Assembly: GCA_010909165.1 (NCBI GenBank)
Contig: VJWM01000118.1
Location: 558,001 to 622,000, forward strand
Direction of reading: 5' to 3'
DNA: 64,000 nucleotides
Source: Anthoceros angustus
Lineage: Eukaryota > Streptophyta > Anthocerotopsida > Anthocerotales > Anthocerotaceae
The first letter of the stretch is position 1. Each line of letters starts with the position of its first letter. The notes beneath the pieces are model-generated. The model was not told the origin of the DNA and ran no database searches. It saw nothing but the letters and a program-made list of their open reading frames with translations. This document shows, in pieces, positions 23,076-35,358 of this stretch. The position numbers and the translations under genes were made by a program.

Positions 23076-24736
23076 CTCTCAATTCTCAAACTCCAAGCCT
23101 GGACTCTGGCAGCCAATCCTTCTCCTCCATCTTAGACATAACTCCCTGTACGGACTCCGCCCCGTCGCTTCCCACACTCCTCATCCTCCTCAAATTCAGC
23201 CCAGGAGCCTCCATTTCACACAATCCCAACCCGGAACCCCAGACTCCCTCGCCTACTCGCCTCCGCTGCCCACCTCGATGCCGACGGGCTCGCAATCGGC
23301 CCTCCCGAGCTCCAATTCTTCACCTCAAATTGCAGGTCCGACTGCCTCTCCCGGCCGATGGAGGCCAGCGCATGCAGGCGCCGGGGACTGGAGAGCCGAG
23401 ATCCCGACAATCTGCAACCCCAGTCGTTCAACGGCTCCGACTCCAGTCCAGGAAGCAGGCCTCTGCGAATCCATCCCAAAATGCGTCTCACGACACTATC
23501 TTGGAATGGCTGGCATCACCTGCCCCGCATGGCCGCCGGAATCGCAGAATCAAGAGCGCCTGGGTCTGAAGCGGAACAAGGGACGTCGCATTCAGCCAGC
23601 TTCTGGCCTCGGAGGCCCGGCTGAAGGACCGAGGGGGAGAAACAGGCCTTTACTGTCCCAGCCGAGACCCAGCCTCCGATGGCCTCCGATGGCCTCCGAG
23701 GCCGCAGCAAGGCCTGCTGCCGCCCTCTGCTGCCCTGGGCCCCCCAGAGCTACCGCTTCCCATGAAAGGACTGGCAGAGTTAGTGGAGACGTAACCTTGG
23801 TGTAATCGACCCGATTCGACTCCAGTTCGCAGTTGCATGAGAAGACGTCTCGCCGGAGACGTCTCACTACAGTGATTGGAATTCGGGCATTTGACGTACT
23901 CGATGTCGGCTGCTGCGCCTCGGAGATGGCGGAGCCAGGAGAGTTGCCAGGTACTTTCGAGATGCTGGTCGATCCGACGCTTGTTGTTATCGGGCCTGGG
24001 GCCTGGGCCTGGGGCCTGACGCGGCTGTCCGGCGGAACTGTGACAGATTTGGGGAAAGGAATGTGTGAAATATCATCACGAGAACTAGCTGAACGAAATT
24101 ACACATACTAGCTTGTTGCACATGCTAGTCACTCTATGGTGTTACAGACTAGCGATTTGATTAGGGATCTGATCAGGAATTAATAACTGGCCACAAGGAC
24201 AAGCACTTACATCAAAGGGGTCGGCAAGTTACAACCGCAAGCACCGGTGCAGCTGCCCACGTCACCTGGCCCAAGGAGGCACCGGCTTCGGTGCTTCAGT
24301 GAGGAGGCAACACATGGCACCTGTTGTACAAGTGCCACAAAGCTGATGTCACACCAGTTTCAAATGGGGAAGCTTGACAACCAGGATATCCTTAACGCGA
24401 CTGAAAACATGAACTGTACAGGGCGTACTACGACATCAAGCTCACATGCATCTTGGGCAGTGCTGTCCAACTCCTATGCACCACAGCCATGAGCCTGTCG
24501 AGTGGTGTCATCGTCGTGACCATACGGCAGCTGGGTTGCATGGAGGCCAGTCCGATTCTTGACTCTGTTGGTGGAATAGAGGAGGAGGACTTGAGCAATG
24601 AGCACTGGGGTAGAAAGAGAGCACTGTAGTTGGAGAGGCAATGACCCAAGGCCAGAGTGCCCGACCTTGCATCTTGAGGTGACGAGGCGTTTGGTACGAC
24701 GTCACATCCGTGCTCTCCGTGTCGTTGAAGTGAGAG
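23076..24736. other. Upstream region of AMT-PP2C, no gene supported
   Basis: About 1.66 kb. The first ~800 bp is GC-rich and gives long spurious ORFs on both strands, with no recognisable domain. A palindromic 'gagacgtctc' pair lies near 23848-23867. It should hold the AMT-PP2C promoter and the 3' UTR of the membrane-protein gene. Confidence 0.5.
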
Positions 24737-26070
24737 TTAGCCGCTCCTCCCTCTTTCATAGTCATACGGGGGATCATATATTTGGGAGGGATCGTCATCC
24801 CATACATCATCTAAGCCAATTACGTGATGACCTTCTTCCTCGTCGGAGGAGGAAAGCCCAGATCCCATCCAAGACTTGCGATAGCCCTGATTCACTCTCC
24901 TCTCCAACATAGATTGTGGCACAGGTGTCGCTTCCAGTAGCTCAACCCCTGATATGTGGTGGCCATAGAACTCGCCTTCATCCATTATAACAGCTGCTTT
25001 GCGCTTCAAGAATATCGCTGTTCCTCCAAGCAAGATAGCAAGTCCCCAACACAGCACTTCATAGCACCAAAATAACACATAAGAGCAGTCTGTCTGCAAG
25101 ATGAGAATAGAGGAGCCTAGGAACAAGGCCATGAGAGCGAAGGCAACAGCGAAGCAGATATTCAGCGTTGCCAGGCAGCGTACACCTCCTGCAAACGCAA
25201 TCGCACATGAGTTGTGAGCAGCTAGGGTATTGGAACCACCATACAGCTCGGACAGTCCAAATCAGGCCAAGCAGCGTGGAAAAGGCTAGTACGGAATATG
25301 CAAAGCCAGAAAAAAACTACTACCTCTCCTTGATGCACAGCAGTTGTTCTCCACAACCTTTAAACACCCGTGTCTCTCAGGAGCACTGTAAGCGACCGCA
25401 ATGCCTGAACACCACCCAAACAAGCCTCAGCTCTTGCAACAACCTCAAGCCACCATAATTCAACACCTACAAACTTTGACAGCACCTCAACTGGATGGGC
25501 AACCATATTTACAGCAACACAGATACATCCGAATAAGCACCGTGGCTTCCCATCCTCATATCCATTCTGGCAAAACCTAGGGTTTCTCAAAACGCCCCAA
25601 CTCCATCAACCACAACATACGCCCTCAGCAGGCACGCAAGCACTTCAAAAATCACAGACTTCAGAGCAGCTGGACACAACAGACCACTTGCCTGCGATCA
25701 AGTACACGGTAGCCACCGCAAACACGACTGCTGTTGGAAGGAAAACGACGAGCCAAAAATACTGCGCTGCCTCCTCTTCCGTGTAGGCATACGCACTCGT
25801 CATTGTCTCCTGGCTCCTAGGCCGCATCTCCGCCAAGGGGATCTGATCCAAGCGTTTTTTTTGACAAAACGGATACTCCTCTCCCGTCACCGCAAACACG
25901 ATATGAATCATCACTGCCGCCGCAATAACAATAGAAATCCAAATCACCGTCACGACCGTCATGAGCAGCGGCCGTGTGAGTTTCCCCCACACCTTTTCCT
26001 CATCCCTAAGATTTTCGTAATCATCCCTGGACATAAACGCCTGGAGCAAAGCCGTCTGCGCCAGATTCAT
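24737..26070 (-). CDS. Conserved plant membrane protein of unknown function
   Basis: Three exons (25692-26070, 25324-25404, 24737-25188) join in frame to 303 aa. The N-terminus MNLAQTALLQAFMSRDDYENLRDEEKVWGKLTRP is followed by four hydrophobic helices: LLMTVVTVIWISIVIAAAVMIHIVF, YFWLVVFLPTAVVFAVATVYL, LNICFAVAFALMALFLGSSIL and VLFWCYEVLCWGLAILLGGTA. Conserved cysteine-containing loops are RHGCLKVVENNCCASRRGGVRC and QTDCSYVLFWC. The tail (IMDEGEFYGHHISGVELLE onward) is acidic and probably cytosolic. I recall uncharacterised plant proteins with this same layout, but no function. Intron 1 (25405-25691) has a GC-AG donor (CAG|GCAAGT). Start chosen by the conserved MNLAQT motif. It is upstream of, and collinear with, AMT-PP2C. 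Confidence 0.82.
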
Positions 26071-26600
26071 CTTTCCCGATCCAATCTCCCACCACACGCA
26101 ACACAGATTCCACCCCGCGGCCCCTGCCTAGAGTCTGCAACAGCCTGCCCTCTGTCCCTGCCCTAAGTTCCACAACAATGTAGCACTACACTGCCAAAGA
26201 AGCAAGTGCTGAGAAAATCCTTCCCCGAGAACCCGAGCCTTCATCTCTTCTACCCCACCGATCAGCTTGCCATTCCTTGCTCACAACCAAATCCCAAACC
26301 GCTGTCTGTGCAAGCTCCGCAAATTCAGACTCTATGCCTGCAAATACATCCTTGCCGGCACAAGATTGACATCAACCACGCGTCAAAGACTGTGCGGCGC
26401 TAGACTGTTGCTTACGTAAGGGGGGGCTCATGCAGTAATAGCCGGAAAATAACATATGCCACCACAAAATGCTGCGACCTGCGTGCATACATATATAGAG
26501 GGGACTTTTCAACCTATCCAAAAACAAAAGCTTCATCTTGGATGGGGTGGGAGCTTTCCCAAGGCAAGTAGAAGCTGACCTGGTATCTATTTTACGTTTA
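26071..26600. other. Upstream region of the membrane-protein gene
   Basis: Probably promoter and 5' UTR followed by the edge of the repeat zone. No gene is supported. Confidence 0.45.
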
Positions 26601-26609
26601 TATGTACAA

Positions 26610-27330
26610 TGGCTAGTGATGTTTCACTCATTACTTCCCTCACCTCTTTTGAAGCCCTCCGTAGTGAGCTACGTGCTTAGTTCATTACATAGAATCTGAT
26701 TGGAATGCGAGAGATAAGTTGGCTCACCTTATGGAGTACAAGCCAGGTGAGAAATACATTGAGGAATTCATGCAACTGGTATTAGCTATCTCTGGAATGA
26801 CTTAACAAGAACAAGTCGACCTGAGAAATACATTGAGGAATTCATGCAACTGGTATTAGCTATCTCTGGAATGACTTAATAAGAACAAGTCGACCTGAGA
26901 AATACCTTGAGGAATTCATGCAACTGGTATTAGCTATCTCTGGAATGACTTAACAAGAACAAGTCGACCTGAGAAATACATTGAGGAATTCATGCAACTG
27001 GTATTAGCTATCTCTGGAATGACTTAACAAGAACAAGTCGACCTGAGAAATACATTGAGGAATTCATGCAACTGGTATGAGCTATCTCTGGAATGACTTA
27101 ACAAGAACAAGTCGACCTGAGAAATACATTGAGGAATTCATGCAACTGGTATTAGCTATCTCTGGAATGACTTAACAAGAACAAGTCGACCGTTACATTC
27201 GAGGCCTGCAGAGGAGATTGATAAAAGAAGTAGAAGTGAGGCTTAACAAAAATTTTCTTGAAATATGTGATTCCAGGGAAAATAATGGATACGAATCAGA
27301 GCCAGGTCATGTGGGCATGTGGAACATGCT
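26610..27330 (+). mobile_element. Decayed retrotransposon gag relic
   Basis: Conceptual translation gives WNARDKLAHLMEYKPGEKY then IEEFMQLVLAISGMT, followed, after a stop and a repeat expansion, by RYIRGLQRRLIKEVEV. This is the pattern of the plant Ty3/gypsy-type gag domain (basic and hydrophobic positions around Y..EF..L and RYIRGL). A stop codon (the 'gacttaac' of each unit) and the non-triplet expansion show it is dead. No LTR was found next to it. Confidence 0.6.
26749..27192. repeat. 74-bp tandem repeat, six copies, inside the gag relic
   Basis: Units start at 26749, 26823, 26897, 26971, 27045 and 27119, each 'gagaaatacattgaggaatt...aagaacaagtcgacc'. They are nearly identical (single differences such as acc for aca at 26905 and atg for att at 27077), so the expansion is recent or homogenised. 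The period is not a multiple of three. Confidence 0.95.
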
Positions 27331-28078
27331 TCAAAGGGATTCAAGTCAACTGAGACATTGTTGTGAATATATACTTTCTACCTTTGAATTTATTCACGTC
27401 TCAAGGTGAATCACTCGCATACAATGAAGAGGACTGGAACACATCAACATGCTCTCCAATCAGCTGACAGCAGATGTAAGGTGCTGCAGGGTGCTTGCCA
27501 GAGTGGCCACAAAACTATTCGTCCTATAAATATGGTCTGTGAAGTATCACAACATTTTTGCTCAACAAAGGCTCACTCATGTTGCATTAGAAGGTGCTCC
27601 TATGTAGCAATCTCATACGATTGTTGCTACAATAGTACTCTCCTTTTCTGGAATACTTCATTTAGATCGGCTCAAATTCAAAGTTGTCATGATCCATAAA
27701 ATGGAGGCTCCCTCAGTGTAAGCATATAGCAAAGACGTATCAAAAAAGACAATATAGGAAAGAGTGGGCAGCCCGCCATAAGGAAGCCTGCTCAAAAGAT
27801 CCTCACTCATGCTCGTATTGAAAGGTTCTCGTATTAAAAGGTCTCATACGGTTGCATCCTCCAAACTACCACACTTCATATATTAAGAGCATCGTTCAAA
27901 GAAAATTTGCTTCGTTGAGACTGAGTTGCCACAAGCGAAGAGTTTCGTCCAAAGAAGAATGTAGCTTTACCATTTCAAGAGCTCCTACAAGCCCGTCTTG
28001 AAACCTGGCGTAATTGACGAAAGGGCATGCTGCTGAAACTTAAGAGATTGAGTCGGTCATGCGAGGCAGAAGTGCCAG
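27193..28078. other. Repeat-zone DNA without a recognisable gene
   Basis: No supported ORF. Likely continuation of retrotransposon remains. Confidence 0.4.
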
Positions 28079-28388
28079 GGTCTCACGAAGCATAACATTT
28101 GGCCATGTGTGGCTCTCAACATTGTAGTAGACCTGAATATATACCACATATTCAAGTCTACTACAAACACATATTTATTTTATGCATATATTCAAGCCTA
28201 CTACAAACACATTCGCTCATGTTCATATTCTTTGGTCTCACGAAGCATAACATTTGGCCATGTGTGGCTCTCAACATTATAGTAGACTTGAATATATGCC
28301 ACATATTCAAGTCTACTACAAACACATATTTATTTTATGCATATATTCAAGCCTACTACAAACACATTCGCTCATGTTCATATTCTTT
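28079..28388. repeat. 155-bp tandem duplication with internal hairpin
   Basis: 'ggtctcacgaagcataacat' starts at 28079 and 28234. Each unit has an inverted repeat 'gtagacttgaatat...atattcaagtctac' that could form a 14-bp-arm hairpin (about 28128-28165 and 28283-28320), plus the direct repeat of 'ctactacaaacacat'. Confidence 0.9.
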
Positions 28389-28717
28389 GCACCTCTTTCT
28401 CATTGTTCATTACTGGGTATGTGCATAAGTTGCAAATGCATGTATACACACCATATTTGTTAGGCATATTAGTAACAACAAGGTTTGTTTTATAATTATA
28501 TTATAGAACCAATCGCTAAAACCTTTCCAACCCCATACTTGTGGAAATGTTTGTTTAAAACTTATTATGTAGAACTAATTGCTAAAACCTATCATACCCC
28601 TTATCCACACAAAATTTTTGTTCTAAAATTATGTTATAGAACTCATCGCTGAGACCTTTCTACCCATATGCTCGCCTCGAATTCCAAGATGTCGATTAGT
28701 GCTGGCATTCCCTAGGT
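28389..28717. repeat. AT-rich spacer with degenerate ~65-75-bp repeats
   Basis: Three imperfect units at about 28485-28665 share 'ttgttt(t)ataa.t.atgttatagaac..atcgct.a.acct'. No gene. Confidence 0.55.
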
Positions 28718-31233
28718 GATCATGAAACAGCCTATAGATCTTTGGAACATGATCAAAGAGAGTCGGCCTAAATGATCTAGTCAGTAGAATACAATAAAAT
28801 ATATTCTATGATGTATTATATCTAAAATAAATTTCAAAAAGCACTATTAGGGAAATGTTAAGTCAATGCTATTCATCTTCATTATTTGTTTATATATGTG
28901 AGGTTGTTCCCTAAGAATATAGATGTAAAGTGCTGAGACCACCAAGTTGGATGAGCACTTTTGAGTTACCAAGCTTACTTGCTATGAGTCCTACTATTCG
29001 AGCTCAATCATTCGTTTAAAGGTTTAAAGATCAGCGTTTGAATTCATGAGTCATATAATGTTTTACTTTTGTACATTTATAGTTTAAGTATTTTGATATT
29101 ATGAGTCGATATTTTATTTGAGAATTATAAATTCGCAATTTATATATGTGCTATGTGAATTTTTCCTTTGGCTTGTTGAGGTAATGGAGCTTACAAAATT
29201 AAGGTTGACTTGTATGACGGTAAAGTTGAGACGATGGCGGAAGGGAATGCAAATATGAGTAACATGCATGCCGTAGTTCCTAAATGGCTCATGCACTTGG
29301 TCAACATTCAAAATGATTTTTTCCCATTCGAAAATTCCAAGAGCATGAAGCAAAGGCCTTGCAATTATCACATACAAGATCTAGGGTGGTGAACATAGGA
29401 AGAGATACCTGAATTTCCAGAAATTCTATATCACTTGTAACAAAGGATCACTTTGTGCGATTGGGGTATAGCAAAGTCATGCAGATCATAACAAACTTTA
29501 TATATGAAAATGTACTTATAGAGCATCCATTGATATGAAGGAGAACAAAGACTAACTTAGAGCTGAAAATATTGATCTTTCATACATCATCACTTGTCGA
29601 TCCAATAAATTAAAAGTATATTTTTGGGGAGCAAATGAGGGAAAAACCAATTGGGAGGCACGATTTTTGCAAAACAGGTGAGAGAGCCTTGATGAAACAA
29701 CAGGGTTGACAAATGGCTTAGCTTTGCAGCATCAATTGCAAAGTGAGAGCTATAATTACTGGCCAATATGAAGGATTATATCTTATCAGAAATCCTAACA
29801 ATCTTAATGGGAGGGTGTTGGCGGATGATATAATTGCTAGAACATCATCAATAGAACAAGGATCAGCTACGCGCTTGCTTCTACACGACGAAGAAGTGCC
29901 ATTGGTAAACAACGAATCATCCTCCGAAAGGCCACAAGAACAAGATGTACCTGCACCTTCTAGTGTAAATAACACTGATCATGAAACAGCCTATAGATCT
30001 TTGGAACATGATCAAAGAGAGTCGGCCTAAATGATCTAGTCAGGAGAATACAATAAAATATATTCTATGATGTATTATATCTAAAATAAATTTCAAAAAG
30101 CACTATTAGGGAAATGTTAAGTCAATGCTATTCATCTTCATTATTTGTTTATATATGTGAGGTTGTTCCCTAAGAATATAGATGTAAAGTGCTGAGACCA
30201 CCAAGTTGGATGAGCACTTTTGAGTTACCAAGCTTACTTGCTATGAGTCCTACTATTCGAGCTCAATCATTCGTTTAAAGGTTTAAAGATCAGCGTTTGA
30301 ATTCATGAGTCATATAATGTTTTACTTTTGTACATTTATAGTTTAAGTATTTTGATATTATGAGTCGATATTTTATTTGAGAATTATAAATTCGCAATTT
30401 ATATATGTGCTATGTGAATTTTTCCTTTGGCTTGTTGAGGTAATGGAGCTTACAAAATTAAGGTTGACTTGTATGACGGTAAAGTTGAGACGATGGCGGA
30501 AGGGAATGCAAATATGAGTAACATGCATGCCGTAGTTCCTAAATGGCTCATGCACTTGGTCAACATTCAAAATGATTTTTTCCCATTCGAAAATTCCAAG
30601 AGCATGAAGCAAAGGCCTTGCAATTATCACATACAAGATCTAGGGTGGTGAACATAGGAAGAGATACCGAATTTCCAGAAATTCTATATCACTTGTAACA
30701 AAGGATCACTTTGTGCGATTGGGGTATAGCAAAGTCATGCAGATCATAACAAACTTTATATATGAAAATGTACTTATAGAGCATCCATTGATATGAAGGA
30801 GAACAAAGACTAACTTAGAGCTGAAAATATTGATCTTTCATACATCATCACTTGTCGATCCAATAAATTAAAAGTATATTTTTGGGTACTGAGCAACAGT
30901 AGGAAAAACCAATTGGGAGGCACGATTTTTGCAAAACAGGTGAGAGAGCCTTGATGAAACAACAGGGTTGACAAATGGCTTAGCTTTGCAGCATCAATTG
31001 CAAAGTGAGAGCTATAATTACTGGCCAATATGAAGGATTATATCTTATCAGAAATCCTAACAATCTTAATGGGAGGGTGTTGGCGGATGATATAATTGCT
31101 AGAACATCATCAATAGAACAAGGATCAGCTACGCTTGCTTCTACGAAGTGCCATTGGTAAACAACGAATCATCCTCCGAAAGGCCACAAGAACAAGATGT
31201 ACCTGCACCTTCTAGTGTAAATAACACGACGGC
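28718..31233. repeat. 1.26-kb tandem duplication, two copies
   Basis: Copy 1 is 28718-29976 and copy 2 is 29977-31233. The period is 1259 bp. The copies differ by few substitutions and small indels (for example in the regions near 29625 and 31130). Each carries the same short ORFs (29210-29392 and 30469-30651 identical at protein level), none with a recognised domain. The join to 'tgatcatgaaacagcctata' at the copy boundary is exact. Confidence 0.95.
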
Positions 31234-32859
31234 ATCGGCGAATGCTACATTTTTTAGCAAACAAATAATATCCCATCGCTGTTCAAAAAAAAGGCAAGTA
31301 TTAGTTTCATTTTTTTCCTTTCTTTCTTTCTATTGCTTAACTTATGTCATGTGATGAGTTCATGGTGACATATAATTCAAACTTGTGATGTTAGCTTTAA
31401 CTGTTTTTTAGAAAGTATAGCAGGATGCAAGCGGGCCACTTCGTTATTCCGCTTGCACTCGAAACGTATGGGGCAATGGCTATGGACTTCGATCAATTTC
31501 TCAAGTCCTTTGCCAAATCCTATCACGCTTGCAGGCATGGCGCGGGGTTGTCCCTTACTTATTTCACAGCTTACTTCAGACAGCGAGTCTCCAGGGCCCT
31601 TCAAAGGGCCATCTCGACAGCAATCTTTCACAAGGCGGCGACGACAAGTGACGCTTCTTCCTCTTCCTCCATCATTTGCAGGCCATTTGTTCTTCCTGCA
31701 TATGATGTTCTAGGAGCAGTAGGTAACTTTAGGTGAGGGCTTAGTCGCTCTTTTTCTCCTTGACCCCCGAGGTCCGCCTTCATTGTCCTGTGCTGGTTGC
31801 TTTACGCGTTGTTCTCTTGGGGAGAGTGTGTGTGTGCCATGACATGTGAGCTACTTTGTCTTATTGTTATTGGTTTGCACCTATATTTGCATATTAGATT
31901 TGTTTTGCTTGGTTGTTTGTTGAGGAAATGCTCGTATGAATGCAAGTGCTTACCTCGTGCGACATGGTTCCTATACATGTGTACCCGGTGAAGAGATGCC
32001 TCGAACATCCTATACAACAGTATTGTATTGAGAACACATGGGCAATCTACACAAGAGTAGGCGAAGAGCCTACCTTCCTAGCCCCTTATCTTGATTTGGG
32101 CCACTGTCCTAGCGTTGGAGCTAGGGCCTTCTTTTGCGTAGCTGTAATGTGGCTTGGTTTCCTCCGGAGGCACTAGCACCCGCCGGTTCCTCCCCCCTGG
32201 TCCGCCACCGGACTAGGGTCTTAGGATTACGCCTAAGACATAATCTGGCCCTAGGAGGCCTTATTGTCTAACCTACCTCCTGTGTGCACAACAACCCATC
32301 GCAAAAAGACATCTGACCATTGGCAGTGCCCTTCGATAAGAAATGTGTTGAGCAGCCACAACTGTTGTCATGAGTGTGTTCTGCATCTCCATACTCCATA
32401 CTTAGAAAGTTCTCTGTACGTGTGTACATACCATACGTAGGTCAATTTGTGACACTGCGATAATCCAACATACCCCATAATTCATGTATGAACATGTGCC
32501 TTTCCTATAGCCTATTTTACAAGCCCTGAGCAAAGTCTGGTACGTTACATGTACACGTGTGTGGGTGGATACTAACCTTGTGAATGTATGTATTAAGATA
32601 GGAGCAACCTTACCAGTTCTCAAGAACCTCATTAACAATGGTCAATTATATGAGTAAGTTAGTGTTACCTTAGAAATTACTGCAAATATTTTTCTTTTCA
32701 GAAACATAATAGTGGTACTTGAATAAATATAAATAGATAAATATATATTTATGTCCAACAACCTCAATTTAGGTATGAAAATTGCATGCACTAGGTCTAG
32801 GTGCGTATATCTATGCCCCCACACACAGGAGAAAGCCTCCAGTTGAGAACAACATTGGG
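31234..32859. other. Repeat-zone DNA with a LINE-like coding relic
   Basis: 31425-31736 (+) encodes GHFVIPLALETYGAMAMDFDQFL then KSFAKSYHA, resembling the C-terminal end of non-LTR retrotransposon ORFs (..PLA.ETYGA..). The rest (31740-32859) has no supported gene. Confidence 0.4.
31425..31736 (+). pseudogene. Possible non-LTR retrotransposon reverse-transcriptase C-terminal fragment
   Basis: 103-aa ORF. The segment FVIPLALETYGA, ending in a basic and Ser-rich tail, matches the C-terminal pattern of LINE-type ORFs seen in plant and algal genomes by memory. The polymerase domain is absent, so this would be a 5'-truncated relic. No poly-A or TTC tail is seen right after it. Low-to-moderate confidence. 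Confidence 0.35.
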
Positions 32860-33737
32860 TTACTTTGTAGTGGTAGCGGGGAGGGCAATAGGAGAGAACT
32901 CCAAATACTTCTTAACGGAGGGCCTACTGCTGACATCCCCCCACCAGGCCAGCAAGTGCTTCCAGTTCTTCATGTTCTCCGCAATCTCAGGAGACAAAAG
33001 GAGGAGCCAATGGAACGCTATGACGTGTCCCAGATCTGCGATGGTAACGGTGTCACCGGCCAGGTACTTGCGCTTGGAGAGCTGGGCATCGTAGACGTCC
33101 AATGTTTCCTCCAACTTCTTGATGCTTTCCTGAGCCTTAGCCTCGTCTCCTGGCAAGCCCTTCAGCCTGCTGGCAAATCTCTCGTGCGCCAATTCTTGAA
33201 CATGCTTGCTGAAGTTATGAGCCTCCACATCGATCCACTGGTTTACCAAGCTTCTTGTCTTGAGATCCGTAGGGTAGACGTCAGTTCCCTGACCTGCAAA
33301 CCTATCTGCAATGTACCTCGCAATAGCACGAGACTCTGCACCCATGACAGCAGTAGAAGCAGGCAGGATACAGGCGCACGGTCAGGCACTTGTCAACGGG
33401 AGCTGAAAACAAACGCCTGCAACGCAAGCGAAGAAAGGGGCCCGGATCTCACCGAACAAGACATAATCTCCATCTTCTATGACGGGGATCTTTCCGAAAG
33501 GCTGAAACCGGAGCAGATGAAACCGCATTAGACCTTCCATGAGACTCAAATTCACAGAAAGCGGCAAAGCCTCGAAACAAATGTATTTACCTGCAAAGCC
33601 AGATGCGCCGGCTGCTTGTTGGCACCGCCGTACACGTCCACAGGCAGCAACTCGAATTCAGCATCTTTCTCCCACAGAATAAGCAGAACCAAGCCCGTGA
33701 AGGGAGAGCCCGCACTGCCATGCACTTTGATCGTCAT
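32860..33737 (-). CDS. Phi-class glutathione S-transferase 3
   Basis: Exons 33591-33737, 33453-33501 and 32860-33335 (147, 49 and 476 bp) encode 223 aa, with exon lengths identical to GST 1 and GST 2. The N-terminus MTIKVHGSAGSPFTGLVLL has Ser11 at the catalytic position. PFGKIPVIEDGDYVLF forms the GSH loop. The C-terminal domain includes ESRAIARYIADRFAGQGTDVYP and KYLAGDTVTIADLGHV. It lies 29 kb from the other two genes, separated by unrelated genes and repeats, so it is a dispersed member of the same expansion. Cytosolic conjugation role is by family. Confidence 0.93.
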
Positions 33738-35358
33738 GTTTTCTTGGTCTTGGACTGAGCTCAGCGCCGAGAGCAACACAGTAGCAGATGAAAAACTAAG
33801 CCAAGCAGAAGCTCCTTTATATCAGCAGCTCACCAGCCGACAAGAAGCGGGCCGTACTACCAGGAAGCAGCACCCGAAGCAACTTAGACCTCGGGAGAAG
33901 TTACGATGCACTGGGATACGTACCTGGTAGGTAATGAAGTGCGGTACAAGAATACCAAGCTCAAGTCGGGCATTGGACAGGAAAGGAGGCGAGTCTTCGA
34001 GAAGAGTCTGGGTGGTGGGTCATGCATTGCTCTCAGGTCCGTGCTTCAATTTGCTGGATACCTACCGGTAATGAAGTGCGGTGGAAGAATACCAAGCTCA
34101 AGTCGGGCATTGCACAGGAAAGGAGGCGAGTCTTCGAGAAGAGTCTGGGTGGTGGGTCATGCATTGCTCTGAAGTCCGTGCTTCAATTTGCTGTGCTGTA
34201 AACACCTGCGGCCTTAATCAGTTTGTGGCACCGGGTGTAAACAATGAAGGGGGGAACGCGCTCGGCGCACCTTGCGTCGAACCTTCAGATTCAAGTGAAG
34301 ACTGGCAACTCACCGAAAAGCTAGTAGTGTCCACATCTCCAGAATAGCAAGCTTGTGCGGATCACGAGAGTGCCCCTGGTACCTGCGGCAACACTCTAGC
34401 CACAAGGTGAACATGATCGTCCTCACATCAAGATGGTAAAAGTGACCCAGGAAAGGATCACAACACTGCTCCTATCCAGTGCCTGTAGGCTTTATCCGAT
34501 ACCAGCCTGTGTCGAGTGAGAGCTCGAAGTCTTCTCCCGCAAAAAGGGCTAGGAGAAGCAGACCCAAGAAAGCAACTGGAGAATATGAAGATCCTTGTCG
34601 GGAGCGAAGATTCGTCAGACAGCAGCAGACACTTGTCGCTTCATCTGCCCTGCCCCCGTGCTGCTGCGATCTCGACGTCGGGATCCGCCGCTGTCATTGC
34701 AATTCCTGTGTTTGCATGATGTTCTCAAACAGATCATGAGCCGGTTTCTGCGATGCCTCCAGTGCCTCCAGTGCCTCCAGTTCCGCAGTGCTTGGAAGAA
34801 GCTCCGAGTGTCAGATGGCCCAATGGCCGCTTTCCAATGCAGGTGCAGCGGCTCCAGAGAGGTCTTCTGTCACGCAGTGGGAAGTGGAGTTCGTGGAACG
34901 CCAGATCTGGGATGCACGTGGGTCCCACTGTCGCAAGCACGGCTCTGAAGAACGGTGTGATCAATCCATACCCGCAGCCTGCATCTGCAAGCACAGGTTC
35001 AGCAAGCTGCGGCTGACAGCCTCCTGACAAGAGAAACATGCTATCTGAACCTCTTGAGGACGACCTAGGTTGACAGCCTCGCTTCTCTGATTGGGAAGTC
35101 CATAAGCCACGCACCTGCTTACTGCTCACTCGATCCCCTCGTGTCTGCACCAATTTCAGTGGAAGGTCACTGGCACTGGCGCTATCCATACTGAATAGCA
35201 GGTCTGCAAGGTTTTCTTCAAGCTGTTAGTAAACGAAGAGAATCCATACAGATAAGAGAGCACAGTTCGGGCTCAATCACTTACATAGACTCGAGCCAAT
35301 TCAAAGCATGCTCCACCGCCTCCAGATCGACAAAGTCCGACCCGTTGTCCACAAGCTC
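33738..35358. other. Intergenic between GST 3 and the PPR gene
   Basis: It contains a 142-bp tandem duplication (33914-34190). A minus-strand stretch near 34305-34335 ('...agatgtggacactactagcttttcggtgag') faintly resembles a GST exon-2 end and could be a GST relic. No gene is supported. Confidence 0.45.
33914..34190. repeat. ~142-bp tandem duplication
   Basis: The block 'ggtaatgaagtgcgg...agaataccaagctcaagtcggg' through 'gtgcttcaatttgctg' occurs twice, starting near 33914 and 34056, with few differences. Confidence 0.9.

Noticed and set aside
23076-23867. Long ORFs on both strands upstream of AMT-PP2C
   Set aside because: Composition-driven in GC-rich DNA; no domain, no splice logic and overlapping in several frames.
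34300-34340. Possible GST exon-2 relic between GST 3 and the PPR gene
   Set aside because: Similarity is short (about 25 bp around a GGTGAG donor) and no other GST exon lies nearby.
35190-35358. Open frame after the PPR stop codon (SDFVDLEAVEHALNWLES)
   Set aside because: It follows TGA in the same frame and looks protein-like, but a readthrough extension or extra exon has no family match; treated as 3' UTR.
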